Positions 8,356 through 17,774 of a DNA stretch of 64,000 bases are shown one piece after another; positions within the stretch are counted from its first letter, which is position 1, and each line of letters opens with the position of its first letter. This DNA is from Streptomyces paludis (lineage in GTDB: Bacteria; Actinomycetota; Actinomycetes; Streptomycetales; Streptomycetaceae), in assembly GCF_003344965.1 (NCBI RefSeq), contig NZ_CP031194.1, positions 2,418,001 to 2,482,000 of the forward strand, written 5' to 3'. The notes under the pieces are model-generated. The model searched no databases, was not told the origin of the DNA, and saw only the letters and a program-made list of their open reading frames with translations. A program made the position numbers and the translations under genes.

Positions 8356-11300
8356 CAGTGGTCCCCCTGGTGGCGAAGCTCGACCGCGAGGTCGGCGCCG
8401 CGTCGGGCCGCGAGAGCCGCGGCGATCAGCAGGGGCACGGCCGCGACGCCCGCGAGGAACAGGGCCGCCTGCGACAGCGGCAGTTCCACGAGCACGTGAG
8501 GCACGGGCCGGTCGGCCCGCGACGTCAGCACGGTCAGGGGTACGAGCGCCCGCGTCAGCAGGACGCCGAGGCCCACGCCGACGGTCAGACCGATGCCGAT
8601 CAGCGCCCCTTGTTCCATCACGACCAGCCGGACGAGGCTCCGGCGGGGTGCGCCGAGGGCGCGCAGGACGGCGAGTTCGGCGGTCCGCTCGCGCAGGGAG
8701 GCGGCGGCGCCGACCGCGAAACCGACGGCGGCGAGCGCGGCCGCCGCCATCGCGACGGCGATCAGCGCCGCGCGCGGCCCGTCCCCGAGCGGATCACCGA
8801 GCAGCACGGCCGCCGTCTCGTCCCGTACGAGCACCCGGCCGGGCCCGGCACCGTCCGCGCCGTCGCGCAGTACGGACGCGACCTGCGCGGTGGCACCGGG
8901 GGCGGTACTCAGCCACCACTCGTTGGGCAGGAGCGCGCGGTCGGCGCGGGCGGCGACGGCGGCGTTGACGGCGCGCAGATCGACCAGCAGCGCACCGGCG
9001 TTCCGTACGCTCCCCTCGGCGCCGGCCTCCGTCTCCAGTCCCGCGTCCACGTCCGCGCCCCCGGCCGTCGGCAGCTCCCGTACGGTCTTCGTGATGGTCA
9101 CGCGCACCTGCTCCCCCGCCAGCGTCAGATCGACGCTGTCCCCGCGTTCGGCTCCGGTGGCGCGCAGAAAGCCATCGGTGGCGACGGCCGCGATCCGCTC
9201 CGGGGCGGCGGCGCCCACGACATCGAGCCGTACGGCGAAGTAGCCGGTATCGCCCTTCTGTGCCCGGCCTGTCGAGTAGGTGAAGACCAGCTCCCGGACG
9301 ACCCGCGCGCTGTCCCCGGTACTCTCGGTGACCTCCGTGCCCTCCGGCGCCGCGACGCTGCCGCGCCAGCGCGTCCCGTCCGGCACGGAGACCGGCACCG
9401 GACGCGCGTCGTCCTTGGCCCCCGTGGCCAGCCATCGCTCGACGCTCAGCCGGTGCCGCTCAGCCCGCCCGTCCGGGGCGGTCCCGCTCAGCCTCAGCCC
9501 GGTCACGCGGAGCGGCCCGGCCGGGGCGGCGCGGGCGCCCGACGCGGTCCGGTCCAGTGCGACGGCGACCCGGTGGAGCCGGCCGTCGACGGGCACGCGC
9601 CCGGCGCTGAGCCGGTACGGAAGGCCGTACCGGTCCTCGACCACCACCAGGAGGGCGGGCGCGAGCCCGTCGCCCTTACCGGCGGCCGTTATCCGTACGT
9701 CGAGGAAGAGCCGGCGGGCGTCGGCGGGCAGCACGATCCCCGTACGGTCCGCGGGCTCCGACGGCCGCCCCGACCCCGCCATCGGGGCCGCCACCCCGTC
9801 CACCAGCGTCTTCGCCGGTTCGTCGGCCAGATCGGCGCGCAACCGCATCCGCTCCTCGGCGTGTGCCGTGTCCAGCGCGAGTACGGTCGCGGTCAGCCCG
9901 CCGGACAGGCTCGACTCCGTACGGTGGGCGGGAGCCGCCTGCCGTACGCCCGGCAGCGAGGCGTACAGACCGGCCTGACCGGGGTCGGCGGGCCTGCCGT
10001 CCAGGACACGTACCGACGCGCCCGTGGCGAAGTCCGCCCGGTCGCGCTGCGAACGGTCCCACGACGCGCTCTGGCCAAGGGCGAGCAGGCCCGTCGCGAC
10101 GGCCAGCACCAGCAGCAGTACGGGACCGGCGCCGCGCAGCGACCGGCGGCCCAGGCGGTGGGCCGCGAGCGCGACGGGCAGCCCCCGGCCGCGAGCGGCG
10201 CGCCGTTCGGCGAACCGCGTCAGGGGCGGCAGCAGGCGCAGCGTGAGCACCGTACCGGCGAGCAGCGCCAGCGCGGGGGCCATGGCGAGCAGCGGATCGA
10301 TGCCCAGGTTGCCGTCGCGGTCGCCGCCGAGCGCTCCCGCCGCGCCCTCGGCCGTCCGGCGGTCCAACTGCCAGTAGGCCAGGGCGGCGATGAGCAGCAG
10401 CCCGATGTCCGCGCCCGCCCGTACGGGTGCGGGCAGGGCGGCGAGCCGGCCGCGCGCCCCTCCCACTGCCGCGCCCGTACCGGCCGCCCCGGCCGCTCCG
10501 CCCGACCCGGCCAGGGCGGGCAGGACGACCACCGCCGCGCAGCAGAGCGCGACCGCCGCCGAGACCGACCACACCTGCCCTTGCGGCACGTCACCGAGGT
10601 GTGTCCCCGCGTCCGGCCCGTCGCCGCCGAGCGCGGACCCCCGCGCGAACAGCCCGGTCAGCGGGGCCGCCAGCAGCGGGGCGCAGAGCGCCGCCGGGAG
10701 CGCCAGCAGCAGCGCCTCCGTCGCGGCGAGTGCGGCGAGCCGGCCGCGCGAAGCGCCCCGCGCGCGCAACAGGCTGGTCTCACCGGCCCGTTCCGCGGCG
10801 AGCGAGCGGGCCACGAGCAGCAGGGTGTACCCGGCCAGGAGGAGTACTTGCAGCGCCACGATCGCCAGGGTGGAGCGGGCCACCAACAGCCCCCGCTCGG
10901 TCCGGTCCAGCAGGGCCGGCAGCGAGGTGCTCACCGTCGCACCGCCCCCGAGCGCCGGATCCTCGCGCAGCCGCTCGGGGACGCGGACGGCCGCGTCGCG
11001 CAGGGCGTCGATCCGGCCGGTGGTGACACCCCGGAAGTCGGCGGTGGCCAGCCAGCCGGTGCCGGAGGGCGAGACCCGTCCGCCGGTGAGGACGGACGCG
11101 TCCGTGAGGAGCGGGCCGTAGGTGGTGAAGTCAACCTCGCGGACGCCGTATCCGCCGAGCGCGTCCAGTCGCCAGTACGGATCGGTGGGGTCGGTGGCCT
11201 TGTAGACACCGGTGATCCGGACCGTGAGACGGTCGTCGGTCAGCCGGTCGGTGAGCGCGATACGCGCGCCCGGGGCCAGCCCCAGCCGCCGGGCGGCCTC

Positions 11301-11825
11301 TTCGGGCAGGGCCACGGAAACGGGAGCGGTATCGGTGTCGGTTTCGGTGTCGGCAGTGGCATCGGACGCGGAGTCCCGTTCAGCGCCGGCCGCCCCCGGC
11401 AGCTCGCCCGCCACCAGCGTGATCCGGGAGCGGTCCAGCACGGCGAAGTGGGTCAGGTCCGGCTTCTCCCCGCCCGTGGCGGCCCCTGAGGAGGTGGCCG
11501 TACGGAGCGATCCGGGCAGCGCGTACGGCCCCGAGCGCTCCAGCTTCCGTACGGTCACGGGCAGCCCGTCGAACGTCTCCCGCGCGCCCCGGACCACGGC
11601 CTTCTCCGCCGCGTCCCGGCGCTCCGCCGGAATGTCCGCGCTGATCACGAGAACGGTGGACGCGGCGTCCCGGCCACGCAGCGTCTCGCGCAGCGCGGTG
11701 TCCCCGACCGAGCCCGAGAACGCGGTGAGGGAGGCGAGTACGCAGGTGGTCAGCGCCACCGCGAGCAGCGCGGCGGCCAGCAGCAGCCGCTGCCCTGTCG
11801 CACGCAGAAAAACGAACCCCGTCAC
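8355..11825 (-). CDS. FtsX-like ABC permease, very large
   Basis: A 1,156-aa protein with two FtsX permease modules. It has an N-terminal helix (about 12-34), an extracytoplasmic domain, helices around 320-480, a long second extracytoplasmic region, and a terminal FtsX core (ELAVLRALGAPRRSLVRLVV, then LFLAGVAAVPLLIAAAL). It is the first gene of the leftward operon. The start (read from 11825) begins MTGFVFLRATGQRLLLAAAL. It is paralogous in layout to the 1,013-aa permease downstream, and the two may form a heterodimer. The 213-bp gap to a divergent ATPase holds the promoters. Confidence 0.87.
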   Translation of the reverse strand: MTGFVFLRATGQRLLLAAALLAVALTTCVLASLTAFSGSVGDTALRETLRGRDAASTVLVISADIPAERRDAAEKAVVRGARETFDGLPVTVRKLERSGPYALPGSLRTATSSGAATGGEKPDLTHFAVLDRSRITLVAGELPGAAGAERDSASDATADTETDTDTAPVSVALPEEAARRLGLAPGARIALTDRLTDDRLTVRITGVYKATDPTDPYWRLDALGGYGVREVDFTTYGPLLTDASVLTGGRVSPSGTGWLATADFRGVTTGRIDALRDAAVRVPERLREDPALGGGATVSTSLPALLDRTERGLLVARSTLAIVALQVLLLAGYTLLLVARSLAAERAGETSLLRARGASRGRLAALAATEALLLALPAALCAPLLAAPLTGLFARGSALGGDGPDAGTHLGDVPQGQVWSVSAAVALCCAAVVVLPALAGSGGAAGAAGTGAAVGGARGRLAALPAPVRAGADIGLLLIAALAYWQLDRRTAEGAAGALGGDRDGNLGIDPLLAMAPALALLAGTVLTLRLLPPLTRFAERRAARGRGLPVALAAHRLGRRSLRGAGPVLLLVLAVATGLLALGQSASWDRSQRDRADFATGASVRVLDGRPADPGQAGLYASLPGVRQAAPAHRTESSLSGGLTATVLALDTAHAEERMRLRADLADEPAKTLVDGVAAPMAGSGRPSEPADRTGIVLPADARRLFLDVRITAAGKGDGLAPALLVVVEDRYGLPYRLSAGRVPVDGRLHRVAVALDRTASGARAAPAGPLRVTGLRLSGTAPDGRAERHRLSVERWLATGAKDDARPVPVSVPDGTRWRGSVAAPEGTEVTESTGDSARVVRELVFTYSTGRAQKGDTGYFAVRLDVVGAAAPERIAAVATDGFLRATGAERGDSVDLTLAGEQVRVTITKTVRELPTAGGADVDAGLETEAGAEGSVRNAGALLVDLRAVNAAVAARADRALLPNEWWLSTAPGATAQVASVLRDGADGAGPGRVLVRDETAAVLLGDPLGDGPRAALIAVAMAAAALAAVGFAVGAAASLRERTAELAVLRALGAPRRSLVRLVVMEQGALIGIGLTVGVGLGVLLTRALVPLTVLTSRADRPVPHVLVELPLSQAALFLAGVAAVPLLIAAALAARRGADLAVELRHQGDH

Positions 11826-12038
11826 ACGTCCCCCGCCGGCCCAGCCCGCCGCTCACCGTTCGGCCGGAACGGCGCTCTTGACGTCTCCCTCGTCGGTCGG
11901 CGATCAGCCAAACACAAAACGATCCGGTTGCCTAGGTGCGCCAACTCGCCCGCCCTGCGACCGCTTCCGCCCTCCCGTGCCCGCGCATACTGTGGCCGGG
12001 CCGGCAACAACGGACAACAACGCGCGGGGGAAGCGCCC

Positions 12039-12797
12039 ATGACGGAGAGGGCCATGACGGAGAAGGCCACGACGGAAGACACCAGCACGCGCCCGTCCGA
12101 CGGCGGGCCGATGGTCCGCGCCGAGGGCCTGCACCGTTCGTACGGCAGCGGTCCCACCGCCGTCCACGCGCTGCGCGGCACCTCCCTCGACATCGCGCGG
12201 GGTGAACTGGTCGCCCTCAAAGGCCGGTCCGGGGCCGGGAAGACCACGCTGCTCAATCTGGTCGGCGGCCTGGACTCGCCGGACCGGGGCCGGATCGTCG
12301 TCGACGGCGCCGATCTCTCGGAGCTGGGCGAGCGCGGTCTGCTGGAACTCCGCCGCGACCGCGTCGGATTCGTCTTCCAGTCCTTCGGACTGATCCCCAT
12401 CCTCACGGCGGCCGAGAACGTCGGGGTGCCGCTGCGGCTGCGTGGCGCCGATCCGCGCGAGCGCGAGGAGCGGGTGGCGCTGCTGCTGGCCCTCGTCGGC
12501 CTCACCGAACACGCGGCGCAGCGCCCCGGCGAACTCTCCGGCGGCCAGCAGCAGCGCGTCGCCCTCGCCCGTGCCCTCGCGAACCGGCCGTCCCTGCTGA
12601 TCGCAGACGAACCGACCGCCCAACTGGACGCCCACACGGGCCTCATGGTGATGGAGCTGCTGCGTACGGTCGTACGGAGCGAGGGCGCGACCGCCCTCGT
12701 CGCCACGCACGACCCGCAGCTGCTCGATCTGGCGGACCGGGTGGTGGAGCTGAGCGACGGCCGCATCGTCGAACGGGAGCGAGCCGAGCACCGATGA
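12039..12797 (+). CDS. ABC transporter ATP-binding protein, LolD/MacB type
   Basis: A 252-aa ATPase with Walker A KGRSGAGKTT (61-70), Q-loop VFQSFGLIP, signature LSGGQQQR, Walker B SLLIADEPTAQLD and H-switch VATHDP. It starts at ATG 12039, 7 bases after GGGGGAAG. Its first residues repeat the pattern MTE(R/K)A. It is divergent from the FtsX operon and has no permease of its own nearby, so it is a candidate second ATPase for the large permeases; pairing is inference. Confidence 0.88.
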   Translation: MTERAMTEKATTEDTSTRPSDGGPMVRAEGLHRSYGSGPTAVHALRGTSLDIARGELVALKGRSGAGKTTLLNLVGGLDSPDRGRIVVDGADLSELGERGLLELRRDRVGFVFQSFGLIPILTAAENVGVPLRLRGADPREREERVALLLALVGLTEHAAQRPGELSGGQQQRVALARALANRPSLLIADEPTAQLDAHTGLMVMELLRTVVRSEGATALVATHDPQLLDLADRVVELSDGRIVERERAEHR

Positions 12798-12931
12798 CCG
12801 GGCCGGGGGCCCGCCCCCGGCACCCCCGGCCGCCTTCCCCGTCTCGTACGCTCGACAGCGTCCGCGGAACATGGCGGACAGGTCGGACAGCGACAGGCTT
12901 GAACGGACAGGGACGACGAAAGGTGGCGGTC

Positions 12932-13249
12932 ATGGCGGCGGCAACAGCGAGGATCCCGGCGACGGCCGTGGCGGCGGGCGGCATCGTCGGGGGTTACGCG
13001 CTCGCCCGGTGGACGAAGAAGCGTCCCCTCGGCGGGGCGGCGCTGGCCGCCGCGGGCGCCGTGGCCGCGTACGAGTGGCACCGCACCGGCGGGACGAAGG
13101 CGGCCGTCGGGCTGAGCGCCACCTACCTCGCCGCCTTCGCGGGCGCGCACCCGCTCGCGAAGAAGGTCGGCGCGTGGCCCGCGGTCTTCTCCGTGGCGGG
13201 CGGGGTGGCCGCCGCGTCCTGGGCGGTCACCCGGCGCGCCGGCGCATAA
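12932..13249 (+). CDS. Small multi-helix membrane protein
   Basis: A 105-aa alanine/glycine-rich protein with three predicted membrane segments (ATAVAAGGIVGGYALA, AALAAAGAVAAYEW, YLAAFAGAHPLA to the C-terminus). The ATG at 12932 is preceded by GAAAGGTGG. The open frame extends back to 12794 and would overlap the ATPase stop, but that stretch has no membrane-protein character. I do not recognise a named family. Confidence 0.65.
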   Translation: MAAATARIPATAVAAGGIVGGYALARWTKKRPLGGAALAAAGAVAAYEWHRTGGTKAAVGLSATYLAAFAGAHPLAKKVGAWPAVFSVAGGVAAASWAVTRRAGA

Positions 13250-13328
13250 GGGCGCGGGAAATAAAGTTCGGCGCCCGCTGAACACCCCCGGCATCTTCTT
13301 CGTACTCAAGAGCAACTCCCCCATGGTG

Positions 13329-13373
13329 GCTGGGCGTGTGAACGGACGACAGGGTCCGCGTCACGCGCCCAGC
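13329..13373 (+). terminator. Stem-loop terminator after the membrane protein
   Basis: GCTGGGCG (13329-13336) pairs with CGCCCAGC (13366-13373). An inner GGAC/GTCC helix lies between, and AATCTTTT follows. Confidence 0.6.
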
Positions 13374-13414
13374 AATCTTTTACGCACCGCCCGCGCCAGC
13401 CTCGTCGGCTGTGC

Positions 13415-14818
13415 CTACCCGCCCAGCGCATGCGACACGGTGTAGATCAGCAGCCCCGCGAGCGCCCCCACCACCGTGCCGTTGATCCGGATGAATTGCA
13501 GGTCACGGCCGATATGCGCCTCGATCTTCTTCGATGTGTCGGCCGCGTCCCAGCCCGCCACCGTGTCGGAGATCAGTGAGGTGATCTCCCCCCGGTACGT
13601 CGCGACGACATACGCCGCCGCCTCCTCGATCCAGCCGTCCAGCTTCCCCTGCAACCGCTCGTCCGTCGACAGCCGCGCCCCGAGCGACAGCAGCGACGCG
13701 CGCGCCCGCAGCCGCAGTTCGCTGCGGTCGTCCTCGGCCGCCGACATGATCATCGCGCGTACGGAGGACCACGCCGAGGCGATGATGTCCTGCACCTCGG
13801 GACGTGCGAGCAGCTCCGACTTCAGACGCTCGACCCGCGCGCGGGTGTCCGTGTCCGACTGGAGATCGGTGGCGAAGTCGCGGAGGAACCGGTCGATGGC
13901 GCCCCGCGCCGGATGACTCGGCATGTCGCGCATCTCGGTGATGAAGCGCAGCAGCTCCTTGTAGACCCGGTCACCAATGCGCCGGTCCACGAAGCGCGGC
14001 GTCCAGCCGGGCGCGCCGCCCTGCACCGCATCCATGACCGAGTCGCCGTGCTCCACCAGCCAGTCGTGCGCGCGGACGCAGATCAGGTCGACGGCGCGAT
14101 GGTGGGCGCCGTCCGCCACGACCTTGTCGAGGGTCTTCCCTATGCCCGGGGCGATCTCCACGGCGTCCGCACGCCGGGTGATCGCCTCGCCCACCACCGC
14201 CTGCACATCCGAGTCCCGCAGCACGGTCAGCGCGCCGCGCAGCGCCGTGGACAGCTCGGCGGTGACCCGGTCGGCGTGCGCGGGCTCCGCGAGCCACGTG
14301 CCGAGTCGGCGTCCGATGCCCAGGGCGCGCAGCCGGCTCCGTACGACATCGGCCGAGAGGAAGTTCTCCCCGACGAACGCGCCGAGCGAGGCGCCCAGCT
14401 GGTCCTTCTTGTTGGCGATGATCGCGGTGTGCGGAATGGGCAGGCCCAGCGGCCGGCGGAACAGCGCCGTCACCGCGAACCAGTCGGCCAGCGCGCCGAC
14501 CATCCCCGCCTCGGCCGCCGCCGCGACATAGCCCGCCCAGCTGCCCGCGCCCGAGTTCTTCGCCCAGGTCGCGAGGGCGAATACCACCGCGACCAGCAGA
14601 AGCAGACCGGTGGCCGTGGCCTTCATCCGGCGGACGCCGCGGAGCTTCTCCTCATCGGCCGCCGTGTACGAGAAGGAGCCGAGCCCGCGTGCGGCCTGCT
14701 GACGAGCGGGCGCCCCCACCGTCCCAGGCGCCTCAGCAGCCCCAGGCGCCCCCGCTGCCCCGGACCCCTTCCCGGGCTCAGGCGCTCGCTCCGGATCCGT
14801 GCGTTCCATCCGCTCCAC
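13415..14818 (-). CDS. DUF445 family membrane protein
   Basis: A 467-aa protein with a proline/alanine-rich N-terminus (1-45), a membrane helix (about 67-85), a second hydrophobic stretch and the family motif AEAGMVGALADWFAVTALF (about 105-125). A long helical cytoplasmic region follows, then a final membrane segment (INGTVVGALAGLLIYTVSHAL). This arrangement is typical of DUF445/YjiN-like proteins, whose function is not established. It stands alone, with the next genes leftward convergent. Confidence 0.85.
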   Translation of the reverse strand: MERMERTDPERAPEPGKGSGAAGAPGAAEAPGTVGAPARQQAARGLGSFSYTAADEEKLRGVRRMKATATGLLLLVAVVFALATWAKNSGAGSWAGYVAAAAEAGMVGALADWFAVTALFRRPLGLPIPHTAIIANKKDQLGASLGAFVGENFLSADVVRSRLRALGIGRRLGTWLAEPAHADRVTAELSTALRGALTVLRDSDVQAVVGEAITRRADAVEIAPGIGKTLDKVVADGAHHRAVDLICVRAHDWLVEHGDSVMDAVQGGAPGWTPRFVDRRIGDRVYKELLRFITEMRDMPSHPARGAIDRFLRDFATDLQSDTDTRARVERLKSELLARPEVQDIIASAWSSVRAMIMSAAEDDRSELRLRARASLLSLGARLSTDERLQGKLDGWIEEAAAYVVATYRGEITSLISDTVAGWDAADTSKKIEAHIGRDLQFIRINGTVVGALAGLLIYTVSHALGG

Positions 14819-14898
14819 CGTTCATTCCACCCGTCCACGTACGTACCGTGCATCATTCGTACACATTGTCCCTGTCCGCGATGCCGGACGACGTGACC

Positions 14899-14941
14899 TG
14901 TGGATAACGCAGAGGGCGAGGATGGCGCAGCCTGTGGATAA
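14899..14941 (-). promoter_or_regulatory. Pair of DnaA-box-like 9-mers
   Basis: TTATCCACA (read on the minus strand) occurs at 14899-14907 and 14933-14941, 34 bp apart, in the 140-bp gap upstream of the DUF445 gene. Each is flanked by CC on the same side. This is the E. coli consensus DnaA box and is tolerated by Streptomyces DnaA, which prefers TTGTCCACA. Confidence 0.45.
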
Positions 14942-14958
14942 GGGGTCAGGCCGGCCGC

Positions 14959-15792
14959 TCAGCCGTCCAGTTCCTTGCGCTCCGCCTTCTTCTCCAGCTT
15001 CTCGCGCTTGCGCTGCTCCTTGAGCCGCCGCCGCTCCGCCTCCGTGGCCTTCCGCTCGACCCCGACCCCGCCCATCAGCGCGAACCCGGTGACGATCACC
15101 CGCGGCGACCCGGGGCTGATCTCCACATCCCCGCTGCTGCGCGCCTCGCCGAAGCCGCCCATCAGCCCGATGCCCCTGACCTCGACGTTCATGTCCGGCG
15201 GTACGGTCACCTGCATTCCGCCCATGATCGCGAAGCACCGGATCACCACATCGCGGTCCTCGAACCGAGCCTCGCGCAGATCGATGTCCCCGCCCGCCTG
15301 GAAGACGGCGGCCGTGAACTTCCGGCCCACCGTCCACCGCCCCTTGCGGGTGAAACCGCCCCAGAAGGCGAACGCGCCCTTGGACGTGGCGGGTTCCCGG
15401 CCGATCCGGTCCGCCCAGCCACCGGTGGCCGTCTCCGGCGCCAGCCCGCGCGCCGGCTGTCCCGCCTGCCCCACGACGTCCGTCGTCGTCCCCGGCGCGG
15501 GCAGGTCCCGTACGAGCGGCACCAACTCACCGTGCGTACGGGCCTTGTACGTGAGGTCGAGGCGCTCCTCGAACTCCAGCATGTCGAGCCGACCCTCCGC
15601 GACGGCCTCCCGCAGCCGCTCCGCGATCTGCTCCCGCTCGGCGTCGGAAGCCCGCGTATCGGGCGCTGCCAGACCCGGATCGGGCGCCGCCGACCGCGTA
15701 TCCGGCACTGCCGGCGGGCTCACCGCATGCTTCGGTTCGGGGCGCGGTTCAGGGCTCGATCCGGGGCGCGATTCGGGCTGCTCGCTCGTCAT
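14959..15792 (-). CDS. DUF1707 domain protein with cell-wall-stress (LiaF-like) C-terminus
   Basis: A 277-aa protein with a proline-rich start, then the DUF1707 SHOCT-like segment (RASDAEREQIAERLREAVAE, then RLDMLEFEERLD). A beta-rich LiaF-like domain follows (FWGGFTRKGRW, DIDLREARFEDRDV, FAIMGGMQVTVPPDMNV). It ends in a highly charged KKAERKELDG tail. Such proteins are common in actinobacteria as cytoplasmic or membrane-associated proteins of unknown function. ATG 15792 lies 31 bp after the stop of the ABC ATPase gene and may belong to the same leftward transcript. Confidence 0.82.
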   Translation of the reverse strand: MTSEQPESRPGSSPEPRPEPKHAVSPPAVPDTRSAAPDPGLAAPDTRASDAEREQIAERLREAVAEGRLDMLEFEERLDLTYKARTHGELVPLVRDLPAPGTTTDVVGQAGQPARGLAPETATGGWADRIGREPATSKGAFAFWGGFTRKGRWTVGRKFTAAVFQAGGDIDLREARFEDRDVVIRCFAIMGGMQVTVPPDMNVEVRGIGLMGGFGEARSSGDVEISPGSPRVIVTGFALMGGVGVERKATEAERRRLKEQRKREKLEKKAERKELDG

Positions 15793-15823
15793 AACAGCAG
15801 ACTAGTCAACCGCCCGGTCCCCG

Positions 15824-16807
15824 TCACACAGCCGATCGGTCCGCGTACATCTTGGCGATCACATCCTCGATGTCCGGCTCCCGCACCGACAGATCCACCA
15901 GCGGAAACTCCGCCGCGATCCGGGCCACCAGCGGCGCCGCCGATGCCGCCGCCGGGAAGGCCAGCCACTGCCGCGGCCCCTCCACCTTCACCGTACGGAC
16001 CTCGGCGCCCGGCAGATCGATCGGCGGAAGCTCCCGCTCCAGATCGATGACGAGCGTCCGCTCGCTCTCCCCGACCTCGTGCAGCCCGGACGGCGAGCCG
16101 TCGTACAGCAGCCGCCCGTGGTCGATGACCATCACCCGCTCGCACAGCTGCTCGATATCGGTCAGATCGTGCGTCGTGAGCAGCACCGTCGTGCCGCGCT
16201 CCGCGTTCAGATCCCGCAGGAACCCCCTGACCTTGGCCTTCGAGATCACATCCAGGCCGATCGTCGGCTCGTCCAGATACAGCACCTCGGGATCGTGCAG
16301 CAGCGCCGCCGCGATATCGCCGCGCATCCGCTGGCCGAGCGAGAGCTGCCGTACCGGTACGTCCAGCAGCGCGCCCAGGTCGAGCAGCTCGACGCAGCGC
16401 TCCAGATTCACCCGGAACCGCGCGTCCGGCACGCGGTACATCCGGTGCATCAGCCGGTACGAATCGATCAGCGGCAGGTCCCACCAGAGCGTCGTACGCT
16501 GCCCGAACACCACGCCGATGCGCTGCGCCAGCCGCGTACGCTCCCGGGACGGATCGATGCCCGCGACCCGCAGCCGGCCGGCGCTCGGGGTCAGAATGCC
16601 GGTGAGCATCTTGATGGTGGTGGACTTGCCGGCGCCGTTCGGGCCGATGTAGCCGACCATCTCGCCGCGCGCCACCCGGAAGGAGAGGCTGTCGACGGCC
16701 CGCACCTGATGTCTCTCCCGACGCAGCAGCCCCGCCCTCCGGCGTACGTCGAAGACCTTCTCGACCCCGTCCAGCTCAATGAAACCAGCGCCGTCCTCAG
16801 CCACCAC
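15824..16807 (-). CDS. ABC-2 type exporter ATP-binding protein
   Basis: A 327-aa NatA/DrrA-like ATPase: Walker A GPNGAGKST (55-63), signature LSLGQRMRGD (the GQRMR variant typical of YadG/NatA-type subunits), Walker B VLYLDEPTIGLD, H-switch LTTHDLTDIEQL. A C-terminal DUF4162-like region follows. The start is GTG 16807; GTG 16804 is an alternative. It follows the two ABC-2 permease genes by about 10 bp in the same direction. Confidence 0.9.
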   Translation of the reverse strand: MVAEDGAGFIELDGVEKVFDVRRRAGLLRRERHQVRAVDSLSFRVARGEMVGYIGPNGAGKSTTIKMLTGILTPSAGRLRVAGIDPSRERTRLAQRIGVVFGQRTTLWWDLPLIDSYRLMHRMYRVPDARFRVNLERCVELLDLGALLDVPVRQLSLGQRMRGDIAAALLHDPEVLYLDEPTIGLDVISKAKVRGFLRDLNAERGTTVLLTTHDLTDIEQLCERVMVIDHGRLLYDGSPSGLHEVGESERTLVIDLERELPPIDLPGAEVRTVKVEGPRQWLAFPAAASAAPLVARIAAEFPLVDLSVREPDIEDVIAKMYADRSAV

Positions 16808-16817
16808 GACCGTCCTC

Positions 16818-17774
16818 TCAGCTTCCCGTGCTGCGGTACGCCCGCAGCCCCGCCCGCCACGCCAGCCCCGCCGCCGCGCAGCACACCAGCGCGACCACCG
16901 GCGGCAGGAACGCCACCGCGGCCGGCAACCCCAGCGGCAGCTCGCGCCCCATCACGTACAGCGCCGGGATCCAGTTCACGAAGGCCAGCGGCACCACGAA
17001 CGTCACCCCGCGCACCAGCTCCCGGCCGAAGACCGACGGCGGGTACTGGAGCACGGTGTTGCCGCCGTACGTGAACGCGTGCTGCACCTGCGCGGCGTCC
17101 TGCGCCCAGAACTGGAACGCGCCGCCCGCCACGAACACCGCCCCGAAGATCGCCGCGCCGCTCACGATCATCATCGGCAGCATCAGCACCCGCACCACCG
17201 TCCAGTCGATGTCCACCAGCAGCAGCGCGTAGCCGAGCACCAGCAGCCCCTGGAGGATCCGGCCCAGCCGCCGCAGCGCGAACCTGTCCGCCGCGACCTG
17301 CACCAGTACGGGGACGGGCCGCACCAGCAGCGTGTCGAGCGTGCCGTCCCGCACCCGGCGGCCCAGGCCGTTCATCGACCCGAGAAACAGGTCGGCCAGG
17401 CCGAAGGCCGTACCCGTCGTCCCGTACAGAAAGGCCACCTCGGCCAGCGAGTAGCCGCCGAGGGCATCGATGTGCGAGAACATCAGCAGGATCGACAGGA
17501 AGTCGAAGCCGGTCGCCGCGAAGTTCCCGAACGCCATCATCACGAAGGACGCGCGGTACGTGAGCGTGGAGCGCGTCCAGGCCGCCACGATCAGGCCGTA
17601 CGCCCGTAGCCCGGACCACAGGATGTCCCACCGCGAGGTTTCCGGAAGCCGGTATTCCGGAAGAGCCACCGACGCCACCGACGGCCCAGCGCCCCCCACC
17701 GAATCGACCGCAGAACCCGCCGAGCCCACAGAGCCCACAACGGCTTCCCCCGCCGCCCCCGCATCCTCAGCCAC
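16818..17774 (-). CDS. ABC-2 type exporter permease (second subunit)
   Basis: A 318-aa integral membrane protein of the ABC-2/DUF990 permease group. After an alanine/serine-rich N-terminus come about six helices (MMAFGNFAATGFDFLSILLM, AAIFGAVFVAGGAFQFWAQ, AVAFLPPVVALVCCAAAGLA). The GTG start at 17774 overlaps the end of the preceding permease (stop at 17767), which is why I prefer it to the longer open frame. It forms an exporter with the adjacent permease and ATPase; substrate unknown. Confidence 0.85.
   Translation of the reverse strand: MAEDAGAAGEAVVGSVGSAGSAVDSVGGAGPSVASVALPEYRLPETSRWDILWSGLRAYGLIVAAWTRSTLTYRASFVMMAFGNFAATGFDFLSILLMFSHIDALGGYSLAEVAFLYGTTGTAFGLADLFLGSMNGLGRRVRDGTLDTLLVRPVPVLVQVAADRFALRRLGRILQGLLVLGYALLLVDIDWTVVRVLMLPMMIVSGAAIFGAVFVAGGAFQFWAQDAAQVQHAFTYGGNTVLQYPPSVFGRELVRGVTFVVPLAFVNWIPALYVMGRELPLGLPAAVAFLPPVVALVCCAAAGLAWRAGLRAYRSTGS

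Noticed and set aside
8232..11489. A 1,085-codon plus-strand open frame opposite an FtsX permease
   Set aside because: Low-complexity Arg/Gly/Gln-rich antisense of the permease, with no domain.
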